From Byssothecium circinans (taxonomy: Eukaryota > Ascomycota > Dothideomycetes > Pleosporales > Massarinaceae), in the NCBI GenBank assembly GCA_010015675.1, contig ML976995.1, forward strand, positions 551,792 through 615,791: a DNA stretch of 64,000 nucleotides, read 5' to 3'. Positions 22,894 through 34,979 of this stretch are shown here, piece by piece. Position numbers and translations under genes: made by a program. Positions within the stretch are counted from its first letter, which is position 1, and every line of letters starts with the position of its first letter. Below the pieces are notes generated by a model. It was given only the letters and a program-made list of their open reading frames with translations. It did not search any database and was not told the DNA's origin.

Positions 22894-25800
22894 TGCTTCC
22901 CCTATCGAGCGCTGGATCGGATAGTGGAGTTGACGTTCCGTAATGTACATCTAGAGAGAGTCAGATAACCAGTAATGCAGTTCAGAAGGGCCACTAGCTC
23001 ACTTTCATCTTACATTCATCCTTACAATTTTTTGTGTTCCTAAAAATACTGGAACATAGCAGACGGGCTCCAACTGGAGCTATGCTACATGCTGCATTGC
23101 TAATGATGAAGCTGATGGGAAGAGAGTACGACACCTTTCACCGAAGAGATAGTGTATGTTGTTTAAAGGGGGACGAGAGGTGTTCTGTCTTTGATCCCAT
23201 CTCCTGCGCCCTTTTGCGTCTTGGCGAGCGCCCTTAGTCCTGTTTAGGCAACATGTCGTTGCTAATGAGCACTAGCGTCGCTCTCACTAGTGGGAGGATC
23301 CAGAGACGTCGTAAACGGCATGTCTTTGCACGGAGAGGCTGAATTCGGCGGGTACGGTCTGGAACGTACCCAGGTGGGGTGAAAGCTACCCGGGCGTGAA
23401 GGAGGCATCAGCTCTGTTGTGTTTTGTTTTGCGGGCAAGCGAGCTGAGCCGGAGGATGAGCAGAGCGATGTCTCGACGTGGGTAACGATGGGGGCGTCAC
23501 GGCTTATTAGACGGGACAGGTGAGTCGAACATGACGGTTGTAATGAAGTGACGTAACAGACGTGGAGATTGAAGTTGGGTCGTGTGCTGTAGAAGGCGCC
23601 TGCCTCAGCTCCTCTGCCAAGACAGGGACCAAGGTGCTTGTGGAAAGAGCATTTCGAGCAGCAACGAAACAGCAGGTCAATTCTCAACACTTGAGCCATT
23701 TTCAGGATTTTCCTTCAGTGAGGATATTTGAAGGGCGGTGGCAGTTCTGTATGATCTGATGAGGTTTTAGTGGAGACATATGTCAGTGAGTGGCCTTCCG
23801 GTCATGCAACCTCTATCTAGTGCTCAACGCAGTCCAGAGATACGGTATTTGGAGACGTGGCCCAGCTTCGATAGTTTGAGAGGTAAGCCTACTAATTTCT
23901 GAAGCAGTAGGAATTATCATACTCATCCTAAGGCCCAGGACGAGCCATAAACCATCATGGGTCCCATATGCAACCTTTCAGCCCGAGAGGGCCAAACTTC
24001 AGCCTCAAGTGTGAGAAGTCCTCCATCCGCTGCTTCCATGCAAGACTTCAAATGCAAATGGCTGGTGCGTACGATCGAACATTGCGTCAACAAACACCTG
24101 CGCACATGTCAACGCTAGGGGACCTGCGTCGACGAGCGATGGCCAGTGTCATATATAAGACCCAGAGTTTAGAAGCTGGTACAGAGTAGTTCCCCGATAG
24201 TGTACGTGATTTGCTAACCGTTTTCTGTGCTACCATCATGGTATACCATAGGTAGTCAGTTGCGGAAAGCTACCACTCAAAGCTGAAGGAGCGGTCTCTG
24301 CGATCTTCTGTCCTATGACTCCCATCAGTTATCATAAGATATCTGCCACATGTGGGGGTAACGACCAGGATAAAGCTTCTCGCATGAACTCAGCAGGTCG
24401 CAAACATGTGGGGACGATCGAGGTCGAGGAGATCAAAAAAGGAAAGGATTTGTATTGACAAGCGCGCGGTTCTTTGCGAAGGATGCATCAATAATAATGC
24501 AGTCCGGCTACCATGCGCGGCCAATCGCGAAGCAGTTGAATCCATGTTAGATTCGGGCCGAGACCCCCACACTCTTCAATGTTAGCAATAATGTCGTTTT
24601 TCCAAATCTCCGCATTCCTCACCGTCCGGCACTCCCCTTTTCTAGGCACTTGCCAGCCCAACCGCACGCCGAGCTGCAAATCGGACGAGCAAAATCGGGC
24701 ACCAGATTTACCTTCATCTTATCTCATGGAAATAAAAAAGCCTCACGATTAGCGATTGGCAAACCTTGGAACGCAATCGAGTCTTGCGAAAACCGCAAAT
24801 CCCACTCCCACTCCCACAACCCCGGCTTAGCGTGTCCCTTTGACTAGGACTTCAACTCATTAAATTACCCTAATTCTCTCTAGAGAGCACCGTAAGTACG
24901 ATTAGTACGAGCGTTAACTCTTGTAATTAGTAACTTATCTTAGTTTATGAGCGTTGCAGACGTATTGAACCGGCAGTTAGCAAATCAAACTTGATGAATA
25001 AGTAGCAAAACCTCACTAGGCCCCCCAGCCGGGGGAGGATGATAAGAGACCGTTTTGTCCAATCAAACACTTCACGTCTCTCTACCTAAGACGGGTTTGT
25101 CCCGGCATCCGCGCACGGGCCTGCAACCGTATCAACGGGACGTCTCGTACGACGTTACGGGACGAAAACCTCCTTCGACGCGGAGATATATTTGCGCCCG
25201 TTTGCTGCGCCTGTGTAGAGACATGCGCCCGCGTCTATTACGCCCCATCCTCTCGTCGATGCCTTCAGACAGCCCATGCGCGGGTTGCACGGGCCTGAGT
25301 ACAAGGAGTGAAATGCGGGATCCGGAGAGCTACCATAGCTGCACTAACAAGTCTGATAACGAACGGCAATCGAGACTTGAGAAGCAACCAAAGAAAGCTT
25401 CAGGCATCTGTTGTTATGTGCCCAAAGAACCAATCTTCATTTGTCAGTTGCACGGTTGAACAGGTTGACTAAAATTCGCCGTTCATCCATTCGGACCTTA
25501 TCTCAACGTCCACACGTACGACTCGCTTCCTTATCAGTTTCTAGCCTGTATCCCGCCTGTCACGACCCATCCCTCCTCATTTGAGCGCGGCAGGATCCTC
25601 CCCACGGCCCGATGAAACCATGCACAGCGGCTCATCTTGATGGCTTTCTACTGGGGTCGTTGCCGCCTGCTGTTCGTCTGTCATTTTGTCTTTTGACTTT
25701 CAAGCTCCAGGCCAGCGCCTCTTCTTCTACGTGGGCACTAGTGCTTGCTATCTATTCTCTATCGCTAAGATATAGGCTCTCCATTGAGCCTATATAGCTA

Positions 25801-25903
25801 GGTGTCCGTTTGGTACTCTGTGTCCTGTACTGTCCACCTTCGCTCCCAAACGAAGGGGTCAACCTGGACGCCAACACACATCGTTCAAGCAGCAACTAGC
25901 AAG
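22894..25903. other. Gene-free 3 kb between nucleoside and urea transporters
   Basis: No supported gene in 3 kb. A 145-codon frame on the minus strand (23262-23699) shows no family features and is not called. The part from about 24850 to 25020 is more AT-rich than its flanks. A short C/G inverted repeat lies at 25021-25035. HGATAR motifs occur at 25040-25045, 25354-25359, 25498-25503 (reverse) and 25531-25536 (reverse), upstream of the urea permease. Confidence 0.5.
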
Positions 25904-28303
25904 ATGTTGTCAACTCCGCCGCTTAGCCAAGGTGTTGGCTATGGCATTGTCATTGGCCTGGGGTTTGCTTTTGCGTAAGTTCAGGGACACACAACTTTCA
26001 CAATGGCTTCGCTAACGTATGGGAAGCTTTGGCATGATTCTGACAACCTTTGTGCTGAAGAGGCAAGTTCATTATCTTTCATCCATGTTTTCAAGGCACA
26101 TAGCCTTCACGCCAGGCGAAAATTCCGCCTCTCCTCCAGCTTCGATCAGTCTCCAATACAAATCTCTTCCCTCCGTGGTTCTAAGAGCGACAATCTCTCA
26201 CCAACAATCTTAGGACTGAACGATGGTGGAGAGACATAAGGAATAGTCGCTGCATTGCTTGCAAGGAAAATGCGCCGATAATCAAAGCCTATACTACCGA
26301 GTACCTGTACTGACTTGGCACAGGTATAACTATGAATTGCAGACATCGGAGATGTTCTCCACCGCAGGCAGAACCGTCAAGTCCGGTCTGGTTGCCTCGG
26401 CTGTGGTGTCTTCCTGGACATGGGCTGCCACTCTCCTGCAGAGCAGTGCTGTGGCCTACAACTACGGAGTTTCTGGACCTTTCTGGTACGCGTCAGGAGC
26501 CACTGTTCAGATCATCTTATTCGCCACCATTGCCATCGAATTGAAGAGGAGAGCGCCCAATGCCCATACTTTCCTCGAAGTCATTCGAGCCCGTTATGGA
26601 GCAGTTACGCACATCGTGTTTATGGTCTTTGGTCTCTTTACGAACATTTTGGTTACGTCCATGCTGCTGACTGGAGGCTCGGCTGTGGTTACGTCGGTAA
26701 GACTCTAAAACGCACAAATTGCGTGATGTTTATGTGCTGACGGTAGTAGCTCACTGGTGTTCCAACTGCGGCGGCTTGTTTCCTCCTTCCGATCGGCGTT
26801 GTCCTTTACACTATGTTTGGCGGAATCAAGGCCACCTTCCTGACTGACTACGCTCATACCGTCGTCATCTTGATCATTCTCCTAATGTTCGCTTTCTCGA
26901 CTTACGCGACCAACGAGAACCTTGGCAGTCCAGCGAAGGTCTGGGACCTCCTCGTGGAAGCCTCAAAGCGTCACCCAGTCGAGGGCAATGCCGGTGGATC
27001 TTACCTGACTATGCGATCCAAGGAGGGAGCCATATTCTTCGTCATCAACATCGTCGGCAACTTCGGTACTGTTTTCTGCGACAATGGATACTACAACAAG
27101 GCTATTGCGGCTAGCCCCGTCGATGCTCTTCCTGGATACATCATGGGCGGTCTCAGTTGGTTCGCCATTCCCTGGCTCGCAGCCACCACGATGGGGCTTG
27201 CCGCCGTTGCTCTCGAGAGTAACCCGATCTTCCCTACTTACCCAGACCGCATGGCGGCTAGCGATGTCTCCGCAGGACTTGTCTTGCCCACCGCTGCGGT
27301 TGCATTGCTGGGAAGTGGTGGTGCTGTTGCAACCCTTCTTCTAGTCTTCATGGCTGTCACCAGTGCCATGTCAGCCGAGCTCATCGCTGTCTCAAGCATC
27401 TTCACCTACGATCTCTACCAAACCTACATCAACCCCCGTGCTACAGGCAGACAACTCATCTACATGTCCCACGTAATGGTCGTCGGATTCGCCGTGGCCA
27501 TGGCAGCCTGGTCCACCGCTCTCCACTACATCGGCATCTCCATGGGCTACCTCTACCTCCTCATGGGCGTCATAATCTCGAGCGCCGTCCTCCCCGCCAC
27601 CCTCACCCTAATGTGGAGCAAGCAAAACTGGTGGGCCGCGACGCTAACCCCCCCGCTGGGCTTCGCCTGCTCCCTCGTCGCCTGGCTCGTCGTCGCCAAA
27701 CAAGAAGGCGGCGAACTCAGCGTCCTCACCACGGGCGCAAACAACCCCATGTTAGCCGGCAACGTCGTCGCCCTCCTCTCCCCGCTCGTCTTCGTCCCCG
27801 TCCTCACCTACGCCTTCGGCCCCCAAAACTACGACTGGGTCTCCATGAAAGCCATCCGCAAAGGCGACGACGCCGACCTCGCGCAAGCCGCCGATTTCGA
27901 CCTTGAGCTCATCCCCGGCGAACGCGCCCACTCCATCGCCGACGAGGAAGCGGAGCAGGCCAAACTGTACAAAGCGTCGCGCATCGCGCGCTGGATGACC
28001 GTCTTCATGACGCTCGCTTTCCTCGTCCTCTGGCCCATGCCCATGTACGGAAGCGCCTATATCTTCAGCAAGAAATTCTTCACCGGCTGGGTCTCGGTGG
28101 GTATCCTGTGGATGTTCTGCAGCGCGTTCTGCGTGGGGTTGTATCCGCTTTGGGAGGGCAGGAAGACGAGTGGGAGGACGATTACGGCGATTTGGCTCGA
28201 TGTTACGGGGAGGAGGAAGCCGGCGAGACGGGCGGCGGCGCTGCAGGAGAGCGAGGGCATGGATACGCCGCCTCAGATCTTGGGGGAGAAGACGAAGGAG
28301 TAG
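25904..28303 (+). CDS. dur3: Urea/polyamine permease, DUR3 type (sodium:solute symporter family)
   Basis: Exons 25904-25974, 26027-26062, 26324-26696 and 26750-28303 give 677 residues. Exon 2 is only 36 nt. The intron after it (26063-26323, 261 nt) appears to use a GC donor in the strong context AG/GCAAGT, and it joins VLK-R to [16 protein letters not shown] in frame. Hallmarks are [44 protein letters not shown] and [17 protein letters not shown], with about fifteen hydrophobic segments and a charged cytosolic C-terminus. Known relatives (yeast Dur3, Aspergillus UreA) carry out high-affinity active urea uptake at the plasma membrane, and yeast Dur3 also takes polyamines. Both are under nitrogen control. 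Four HGATAR motifs within 870 bp upstream agree with that (inference). Confidence 0.94.
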
Positions 28304-29099
28304 GTGCGTTGGGGCGTGCTAGTGGCTTCTTTCTTTTGAAATGATTGGAGTTGGGATGGGTGGTGATGGGGATTGTGGAGTGGTAGAGGAGGGTGGGATG
28401 CGATGATGATGGTGGAAGGATGCAGACGGCTTTACTTTTTCTTTCTTATGAATAACTCCTCTTTTTTATTGTTGATACCAGACACTCGTTACGGCGAGTG
28501 CGTAGTCTCTCTAGACCGATATGAAAGCAGTGTTTAATCAATTCCAATCTATAAGAACATAAGCACGACATGTGTAGCACCCCGTCACCCACTCAACCAC
28601 CACGTTATACATAGTTTAGTACGTCGGTAATGACTGTTCAGCTACCTAATAGAAAGCGAATGGTACAAGTACAGCACGACTTGAACAATAACGAGTATCG
28701 TATCCACCACCTCCCTCGCTCCCTACGAAGCAAGCATTAAAAAAAGCAGAGAGAAGAAGAAATAAAAATAAAAAGGGTATCCCAAAGACCAGCTTTTCTC
28801 TCATCATATCCGGGAGGTAGTCCCTCCCACCAAAGATCCACGGTATGCCTTGAAGTAAAGTCCAGTACGCCACTCATCGCCCAATCACAAGAATCAAACT
28901 CCCATGGTATCACCGCACCGCACCGCACACATCACAGCCCAAATCCTACACATATTCCACCAGCGTTGTAGACGACTCCACCTCCTTTGGAGTTTACACC
29001 ACCTCCTATTTTCTGGCCCTAAATCCTACAAGGTAGGAGGTGTGGTCTGCAACGGAGATGGTGTAGTGCAACGCTGGCAATAATCTCCCTCCACCCCAA
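28304..29099. other. Tail-to-tail intergenic region with imperfect palindrome
   Basis: It separates the urea permease from the convergent surface-protein gene. The left part is presumed 3' UTR. The right part contains the inverted repeat at 28960-29077 listed separately. No gene is seen. Confidence 0.5.
28960..29077. repeat. 118-bp imperfect inverted repeat (MITE-like or hairpin)
   Basis: The left end begins CCAGCGTTG and the right end finishes CAACGCTGG, its exact reverse complement. Inward, the arms continue to match imperfectly (ACCTCCT/AGGAGGT blocks) almost to the centre. The size and palindromic form resemble a small non-autonomous element or a strong RNA hairpin in the 3' region of the neighbouring genes. 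No clear target-site duplication was identified. Confidence 0.45.
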
Positions 29100-30601
29100 T
29101 CACCCTTCCGGCAAAGGCCAACTCCCCGTCTTCCCCTTATCCTTTACCCTCGCCCCACTACTCGGCTTCGCCATAGGCGGGTTGGGGAACACACTAGGCG
29201 AGATGGGATTACTCGTCAGCGCGAGATTCGGCCAGTGTTTGCGGTCGGGGACTTTCATGCCTACTCTGAGGACTTCGCTACCTGTGGTCTCAACGGCTTT
29301 GCGGGGAACGGGGGGCGCGAGCATTGGGAAAGCAGCGGGTTTGGGGAGGGAAGGAGGGGTGGTGGATGGGATGCTGTTGGGCATGGTAGCAGTAGAGGGA
29401 GGAGCGTTGTTCGTGTTGAGAGGCGATGAAGATGACCCAGTGCGGATGGATCGCACGCTCCCTGGTCCGCCGCGTACCATGGCGATTTTCTCTGCAGATT
29501 CGATGCTCCAGTCGCCAGGGCCGTCATTCTTTACCTCTGGGTCGGGATCCAAATCGGAGCGCGACCTGAGACGGAAGAAGCCCCCCAATCCTCCGTTGAC
29601 CTTGACTCCTCCGCCACCACCACTACCTCGACTGCCACGTCTATTCATAAAGTCGTCACGGTCTAGCTTGCGGTTCCTCTTCCGCCGCCACAGGTACACA
29701 CCCGCGGCCCCAGCGATTCCGAGGATCCCCAGCGTGACTCCGACACCGACGCCCGCCTGCTGCGCACCACTCATCCCTCCTGAGGCAGAGGAAGAGTTGG
29801 GCAGGGGTGCAAGGTTCGGCGGCATGGAGGATGCCGATGCTGAAGCTGCTGCCTCGGAAGCTGCGATGGGTGGGGACGTGACTCTTACTGTCATGGACGT
29901 CGTAACTGTCAGGCGGCTGGAGAGAGATGTCGTTGCTTGAGTGGCTGGTTCTGGTGTTGTAGTTGGGATAAGGCTGGTGGTGGTTAATGGTGCGACGGGA
30001 ACGGTGTCGGTGCTTAGGGTACTTGATACGGGGATCCCAGCTTGATCAGGTGGAGGCGTTGATAATGTGCTTGGAACCGCACTTTCTGCGACTGTTGATG
30101 GGATAATTGCTGATGTTGACAAGACTGCTGTCGTTGCTGATGAGCCGCTGGGGACCACGAGGGGTACTGCGGATGTTGATTCAGCTGGCGCTGACGTCGA
30201 TTCCGCTGCTAATGAGGTTGAAGTGTTGGAGTCTAGTGGTGGATCGTCTTGGTCTTGTTCGTCGCCACCTGAGTTTTGGCCGTCAGAGTTGATGTTGTCG
30301 TCTTCGTCTCCTCCGTCGCCTTTGCCTTTGCCTTTACGACCTCGGAAGCCCTGCGTAGGTCTTGATCAGCATCGGGAGATAACATAATCAAGAGGACAGA
30401 GTTTACCTTTCCAAATCTACCCGGTCGCCCTTTTCCCTTGCCAAATCTTCCTCCTCTGAATCTCCCTTCTCTTTCTCCATTATCGCCGTCGATCGGCGCG
30501 GGCGCTCCATTGTTATCGGCCTCAACCTGGGCACAGACAAGCGGAACAATCAAAAAGATAACCAAGCATAGCCAGATCACAATACCAGATCTGCTAAACA
30601 T
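29100..30601 (-). CDS. Ser/Thr-rich single-pass membrane protein (cell-surface sensor-like)
   Basis: Exons 30407-30601 and 29100-30350 (56-nt intron) give 481 residues. The first ATG of the frame is at 30601. It has an N-terminal signal peptide (hydrophobic core WLCLVIFLIVPLVCA), a basic Gly/Arg/Lys-rich stretch split by the intron (GRFGKGKGRPGRFGK, then RGRKGKGKG), an acidic stretch, and a long Ser/Thr/Pro/Ala-rich ectodomain likely to be O-glycosylated. One transmembrane helix lies at about 262-285 (GVGVGVTLGILGIAGAAGVYLW), followed by RRKRNRK and a ~190-residue disordered cytosolic tail. The architecture resembles fungal Wsc/Mid2/SKG6-like proteins, but no WSC cysteine domain is present. 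The function is not known. Confidence 0.75.
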
Positions 30602-31969
30602 GATGGACTGCAAGCGAAAGGCGACATTAGCAAGCAACAAAAATCCGAATGAGTGACTGATTGAGAATGGAAGAAAGGAGGCTGAAAAACTTTGAGATGC
30701 AAACTGCCCGCACAGTACACATGGATACTGTGGGTAGATTTACCAATTCTCCTTCGGTGATACGAGTCTCGCAAACCCTACCATTTGTCATGAGGAACCA
30801 TTGGCTATCGCATTCTGCCCTAATCCGGAAACCAGCCCTGCATCATGTTGAAAAAGCCGCATATCGCCGGTGTATTCTGCCTCCGCCGCCACTCAATGAT
30901 CGCCATGCACGTCTGGGAGGTGTTTATCATCGCAACGGATCTAGAAGAAGCGTGCGCCCTGTCAAGTAGCGTAAAGAGGCGCCACGGCGTACAGTACTGC
31001 TGGCGTAAGTAGTTGACCGCATATCCTAGACTCGTGATAAAACGCTGCTGTCACATAATATTTCAGGCCTCCGACCAATAACTACGCTGTATTTTGTTCC
31101 AAAACGCAAAATTCGATATATCCTTACGGTTAAGTACTTGCCCATATAGCAGTGCATTCTTGTTGCCATACAGCCTGAAATGCGTAACCGTGGTCCATAT
31201 GAACGAAGCGCCTGATGAGTGGAACTGAGGCGGTTTGGTGAGAGAGCGTTGCATGAATGAAGGTGTCCTTTCCTTCGTGTTCCAGAAGGCTTGAAATCTT
31301 TAATTGCCAATAGAAATGTATTTTTCCGATCGATTCTGGCTGAAACGTGGAGTGCAGCCTATGACGTGCATGAAATGGCATCGGAGCACCGAACCTCTTG
31401 GTGAGGAATGCAGGGAGAATAAAGAGATGACAAGAGAATAGGACAGTATTTGGAAATGGGAAAGGTGCAGATGATTGAACAAGACAACTGAAAAGAGACA
31501 AGCGTGAAGCGGTATAATTCGGGGAAGAGGTTGAAGGTATTGCGACGTCTCACGACGTCGTACCGTAGCTACAGCTCCTAGTTGGGAAGCATGTATATCC
31601 GCCTTGAAATGAGGTTTGTCGCATCCATACCGGGACACATGGCGAGCGCTGTTCTGAGGCCAAAGGCTATGAGGACGAGATAAGCCGCATACTGGAATAC
31701 GTTCCGTTGGTGCGACTCCCGTGCCTGATGCTTCAGATACGCAAAGGGGTGTCTTTTAATGACCTTATGCAGAGGTTGCACGTTGATGAGTGGCGTCATG
31801 TTGTCGTCGAGATGGGCAGAACGTTGTGGGTCATTCACATTCGAAGGTTCTGAAGTTCTAAATGGGCTAGTTGGATATGGACTAGCGTCTGTTTTCGACC
31901 TCGGGACGCATCGACAGCCGATTGGGGATCGTACACCCTCCTCATCTTATGTATGTTGACGTTGGTGGA
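30602..31969. other. Intergenic region, no supported gene
   Basis: Contains the promoter of the surface-protein gene. A minus-strand frame at 31578-31838 (86 codons, with a hydrophobic stretch) has no recognised family and could be an isolated exon or chance. No repeats or RNA genes were seen. Confidence 0.4.
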
Positions 31970-32505
31970 CACTCAGCAGCTCCATCTCCGCACTGACTGG
32001 AATCCTGTTCAACATCGCTGCAGTCTTCAGTTGCATTGGCATGGGGACCTGTATTGATTGCTGGCACTTAACAATTTGCATTTTCATCTCGACTATCGGT
32101 TCGACGCTTTGTTTGTTCCTGCTATTGGGATTTTCTATATCGATTGCGTCTGTTAGTCTTCTCGCTGGTTTATGGCTTGTTTACGGGCTTCCGGGCGTAG
32201 GTTAATCCGCTCCGCTTACGTAATCGTTCATCCGAAGTCGTTCGAGTTCCGAGGCCAGTGCGCCTTATCCTTATCGTGTTTTTTCCTTGTGTTGATACCC
32301 TACTGTACTCACATAAGTACTAGTGGCGATGATTGCTCCTTCTTTGATTACGGGCAGCTTCGTTAGCACATATCCCGCCGCCATGATGGCGGTGCAGAGG
32401 CGTACGGGGAATATTGATGGTATGATGGTTCGTGCTATGTTGGCCGCTGGGAGAGGCGTTGGTAATATTATCAGTGGACCGGTCAGTGAGGCGCTGGTTA
32501 AATAG
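31970..32505 (+). pseudogene. Relic of an MFS monocarboxylate-type transporter (C-terminal half)
   Basis: Two reading-frame blocks look like the second half of a fungal MCT-type carrier. The first runs from about 31970 to a TAA at about 32205 and includes GMGTCIDCWHLTICIFISTI and LLAGLWLVYG. The second lies at about 32340-32505 and includes GSFVSTYPAAMMAVQRRTG and GRGVGNIISGP, which match the family pattern for helices 8-10. The blocks lie in different frames, separated by about 135 bases with stops. No N-terminal half was found upstream. A GTAGGT at the end of block 1 could be a surviving donor, so a spliced partial gene is a weaker alternative. I read it as a decayed fragment. Confidence 0.55.
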
Positions 32506-32723
32506 GTCATGACAGTGTTAAGGGTTTGTATGCGACTTAGTATGGCCCGCTCGTGCTGTTCACGGGGCTTAGCTCTGTACCAGGTGGAGTCAGTATTGGT
32601 AGAAGAAGGATAGGGTGGGTGTAACGTGTTCAGTGGGTTGGGACGAAGGCACATCCTACGGGCTTCTAGCCCGAGAAGTCTCGGAGAGAGAGAGAGACGC
32701 ATTGTATTTAGCTCGCTTTCCCC

Positions 32724-34462
32724 TCAAGCTGCATCGTCTACCTCTGGTATACTTATCTCCTTCTGAACACCACTCTTTACATCCTCCACCAACAACGCAT
32801 TAGACTTGACACATTCTCCTTCCGCCTCTTGCTCCTTCTTCCATTCTTCGAAATCAAAACCCAGATCTCGAAGGCTGCGCACCTCACGCCTTTTCTCTCC
32901 TAATTTCATTGCTGCTTGTTTGATCATCGGGAAGCGCTGTCTCGTCCATCTCTGTTCTTCATTCCAAAACGGTGGGATCTTGCCTTGCCCTCTATTCGCT
33001 AGCTCTCTTGACTCAATGACCCTGGCGCTCATACTCAGCTCATGCAGCATGTTGATATAGTCGGCATCTAGAGGAAAGGCGAGGATATGGAAGCTCTTGC
33101 CATCGCCTCTCGCTTCGATAACACTGTCTTCCCATCCTTTCATTTCTACGGTAGTTGGTAATGTCAAGCGGCCGGCAAAAACACGGGCTATATACGCTGA
33201 CTGCGATTCAGCGATTGGGAAAGGTATGATGCGTTGAGGCAACGTTAGGAATGCCAGCGTGGGCTGGGGGTAGTAGAAGAGCTGCTGATATGTGTTGCGA
33301 GTCCGTTCACCAGTCGTGATGGGCGGAGGATCCAGACCCTTGAGGAACGGAAACGAGTACTGGTAGCCGGTGCAGAAGATGATACTGTCGATTTCGGATT
33401 CTATGTGGCCGTCGGAAAAGCGAACAGCTCGGCTATTAGGAGGGAGGAGAAACTCGGCGATTTCTGGTCGGTATGTGATTGAATCCGAGTCGTTGCGGAG
33501 AGTAGTTGGCTTTTCTTTCTCGGAAACTATCACTTGAGTGGTGACAGTGCTTATCTGACTTGAGATGTCGATTCCTGATGCGGAGTTGCCAATAACGATG
33601 ACTTTCTGTATAGCGTTAGATTGCAGCACCTTCAAGTCATCAGAGTGTGCCAAAAGTCTGGTTAGGCTCTACCAACTAGCTGTCGCGAGACCTGTGCATT
33701 GGCTTTGAAGATGGAGATTCTTACTAACTTTCTGGGTGTACCCTTCCGGATTACGATAGTACTTCGAGTGCGAGATGATGGCCGGATACCTTTCTTTGAA
33801 GACGGAGATGCCCTGGATATCCGGTATGAAAGGATCAGAGTAGTGGCCACTGGCGCATATAACTGCATCGAAAAGTTCTTCATGACTCTCCCGCGAGCCC
33901 AGATCGGTGTATGTCACTCTCCACTTTGTAGCGTACTTGCCGTTTACCTTAGTTGACTCCACAGCAACAACTTGCCTTCCTAGTCTTAAATAGCTCGTGA
34001 TATCGGCGGCGTATTCCTCCAAGTACTGCTTGACGATGTCGAAGGGTGGAAATAAAGGGCAGTCCTCAGGGAATGGCTTGTCGCCATACTGCATCAATGT
34101 GTGCGGTATGTTTGTTTCAAGAGAGTCGTAAACGGGGGATGGGAAACCAAGCTTCTCTTTGCCGTTTTGCGTTTTCTTCCGTAATGGCTGTTCTACATCG
34201 TCTGTAGGCTTCGTCCTTGGAACAGTGAGGTCGGATTGGTCGGATTCCGACACAGCGCCTGTATAATTCCATACGCCACCTACTTCATCACGTTGCTCAA
34301 ATGCAACGATGTTGTCGAAGTAGTTCTCAGCTTTGAGGTACCTGATTTCGTCAGATTCTTCATTCTCTGGCCGGAAAAGACTTACTTTACCGCTGCTAAA
34401 CCAGCAGGACCTGCGCCAATCACGGCTATAGTTTTCACATGAGCAAAAGGATCCATCACCAT
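32724..34462 (-). CDS. Flavin-containing monooxygenase (FMO type)
   Basis: Exons 34386-34462, 33729-34341 and 32724-33605 give 523 residues. The first intron has a GTAAGT donor. The second (123 nt) uses GTTAGT and joins GYTQK to KVIVIGNSASG. FAD-binding GAGPAG lies at 16-21, and NADPH-binding GNSASG at about 236-241. The FMO-type motif is present in divergent form (YPAIISHSKYY), and FCTGYQYSFPF is the usual late motif. Such enzymes oxygenate soft N or S atoms using NADPH and O2. It is divergent from the DAL5-like permease over 517 bp and sits in a block where the other genes are broken, yet this one has no visible lesion. Start could also be the Met two codons downstream. Substrate unknown. 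Confidence 0.88.
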
Positions 34463-34979
34463 AATCGCAGACTCCAAAACTAAGGTACTCGGTGGTGGTG
34501 AAGAAAGTGAAAAGTAGTGTTTGTCAGTTCGGGTGGCACCGCGACAGATATCCGATGGCGCGACGTGGAGCTCCGAACTTCTGACCCACATCGCCGTGAC
34601 TCAACGCTTTTGACATTCGTTCATCGCCCCATGCGACGCCTGCTAGTGCCATCTACAGTACTTCGATTTTGCAAGGATAGTTCTGAATTTGCTCCCAAGC
34701 CGACATGATGCTTTCACCCGATGGCATAAGCGACTTCATGACTCGCGCCTGCACTTTCTGCGGGCCATCTCAAAGCGTTGTTTATCTCCGAAAACTATAG
34801 CCGCCACAGGTCGGAGACTCTTATCACTGAATCCATACCTTGTATTGCGTGCTTTGAAAGTTCTTTCTTAAGCAATAAAGCTTAAAATGGCTGCTGTTCG
34901 AATGCTTTTGCTTGCGACATCGGACGCATGTCTTCAACGACCGCGAAAGAAAAAAAATACCCCTTGAGACGGGTTTACT
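34463..34979. promoter_or_regulatory. Divergent promoter region, FMO / DAL5-like permease
   Basis: 517 bp between divergent starts. One HGATAR motif (reverse) lies at 34821-34826. No TATA box was clearly identified. Confidence 0.5.

Noticed and set aside
23262..23699. 145-codon minus-strand frame
   Set aside because: Starts without clear context, no conserved motifs, no neighbouring exons with matching phase.
29182..29940. 252-codon plus-strand frame opposite the surface-protein gene
   Set aside because: Antisense to low-complexity coding sequence; the minus-strand gene has signal peptide, intron and transmembrane segment.
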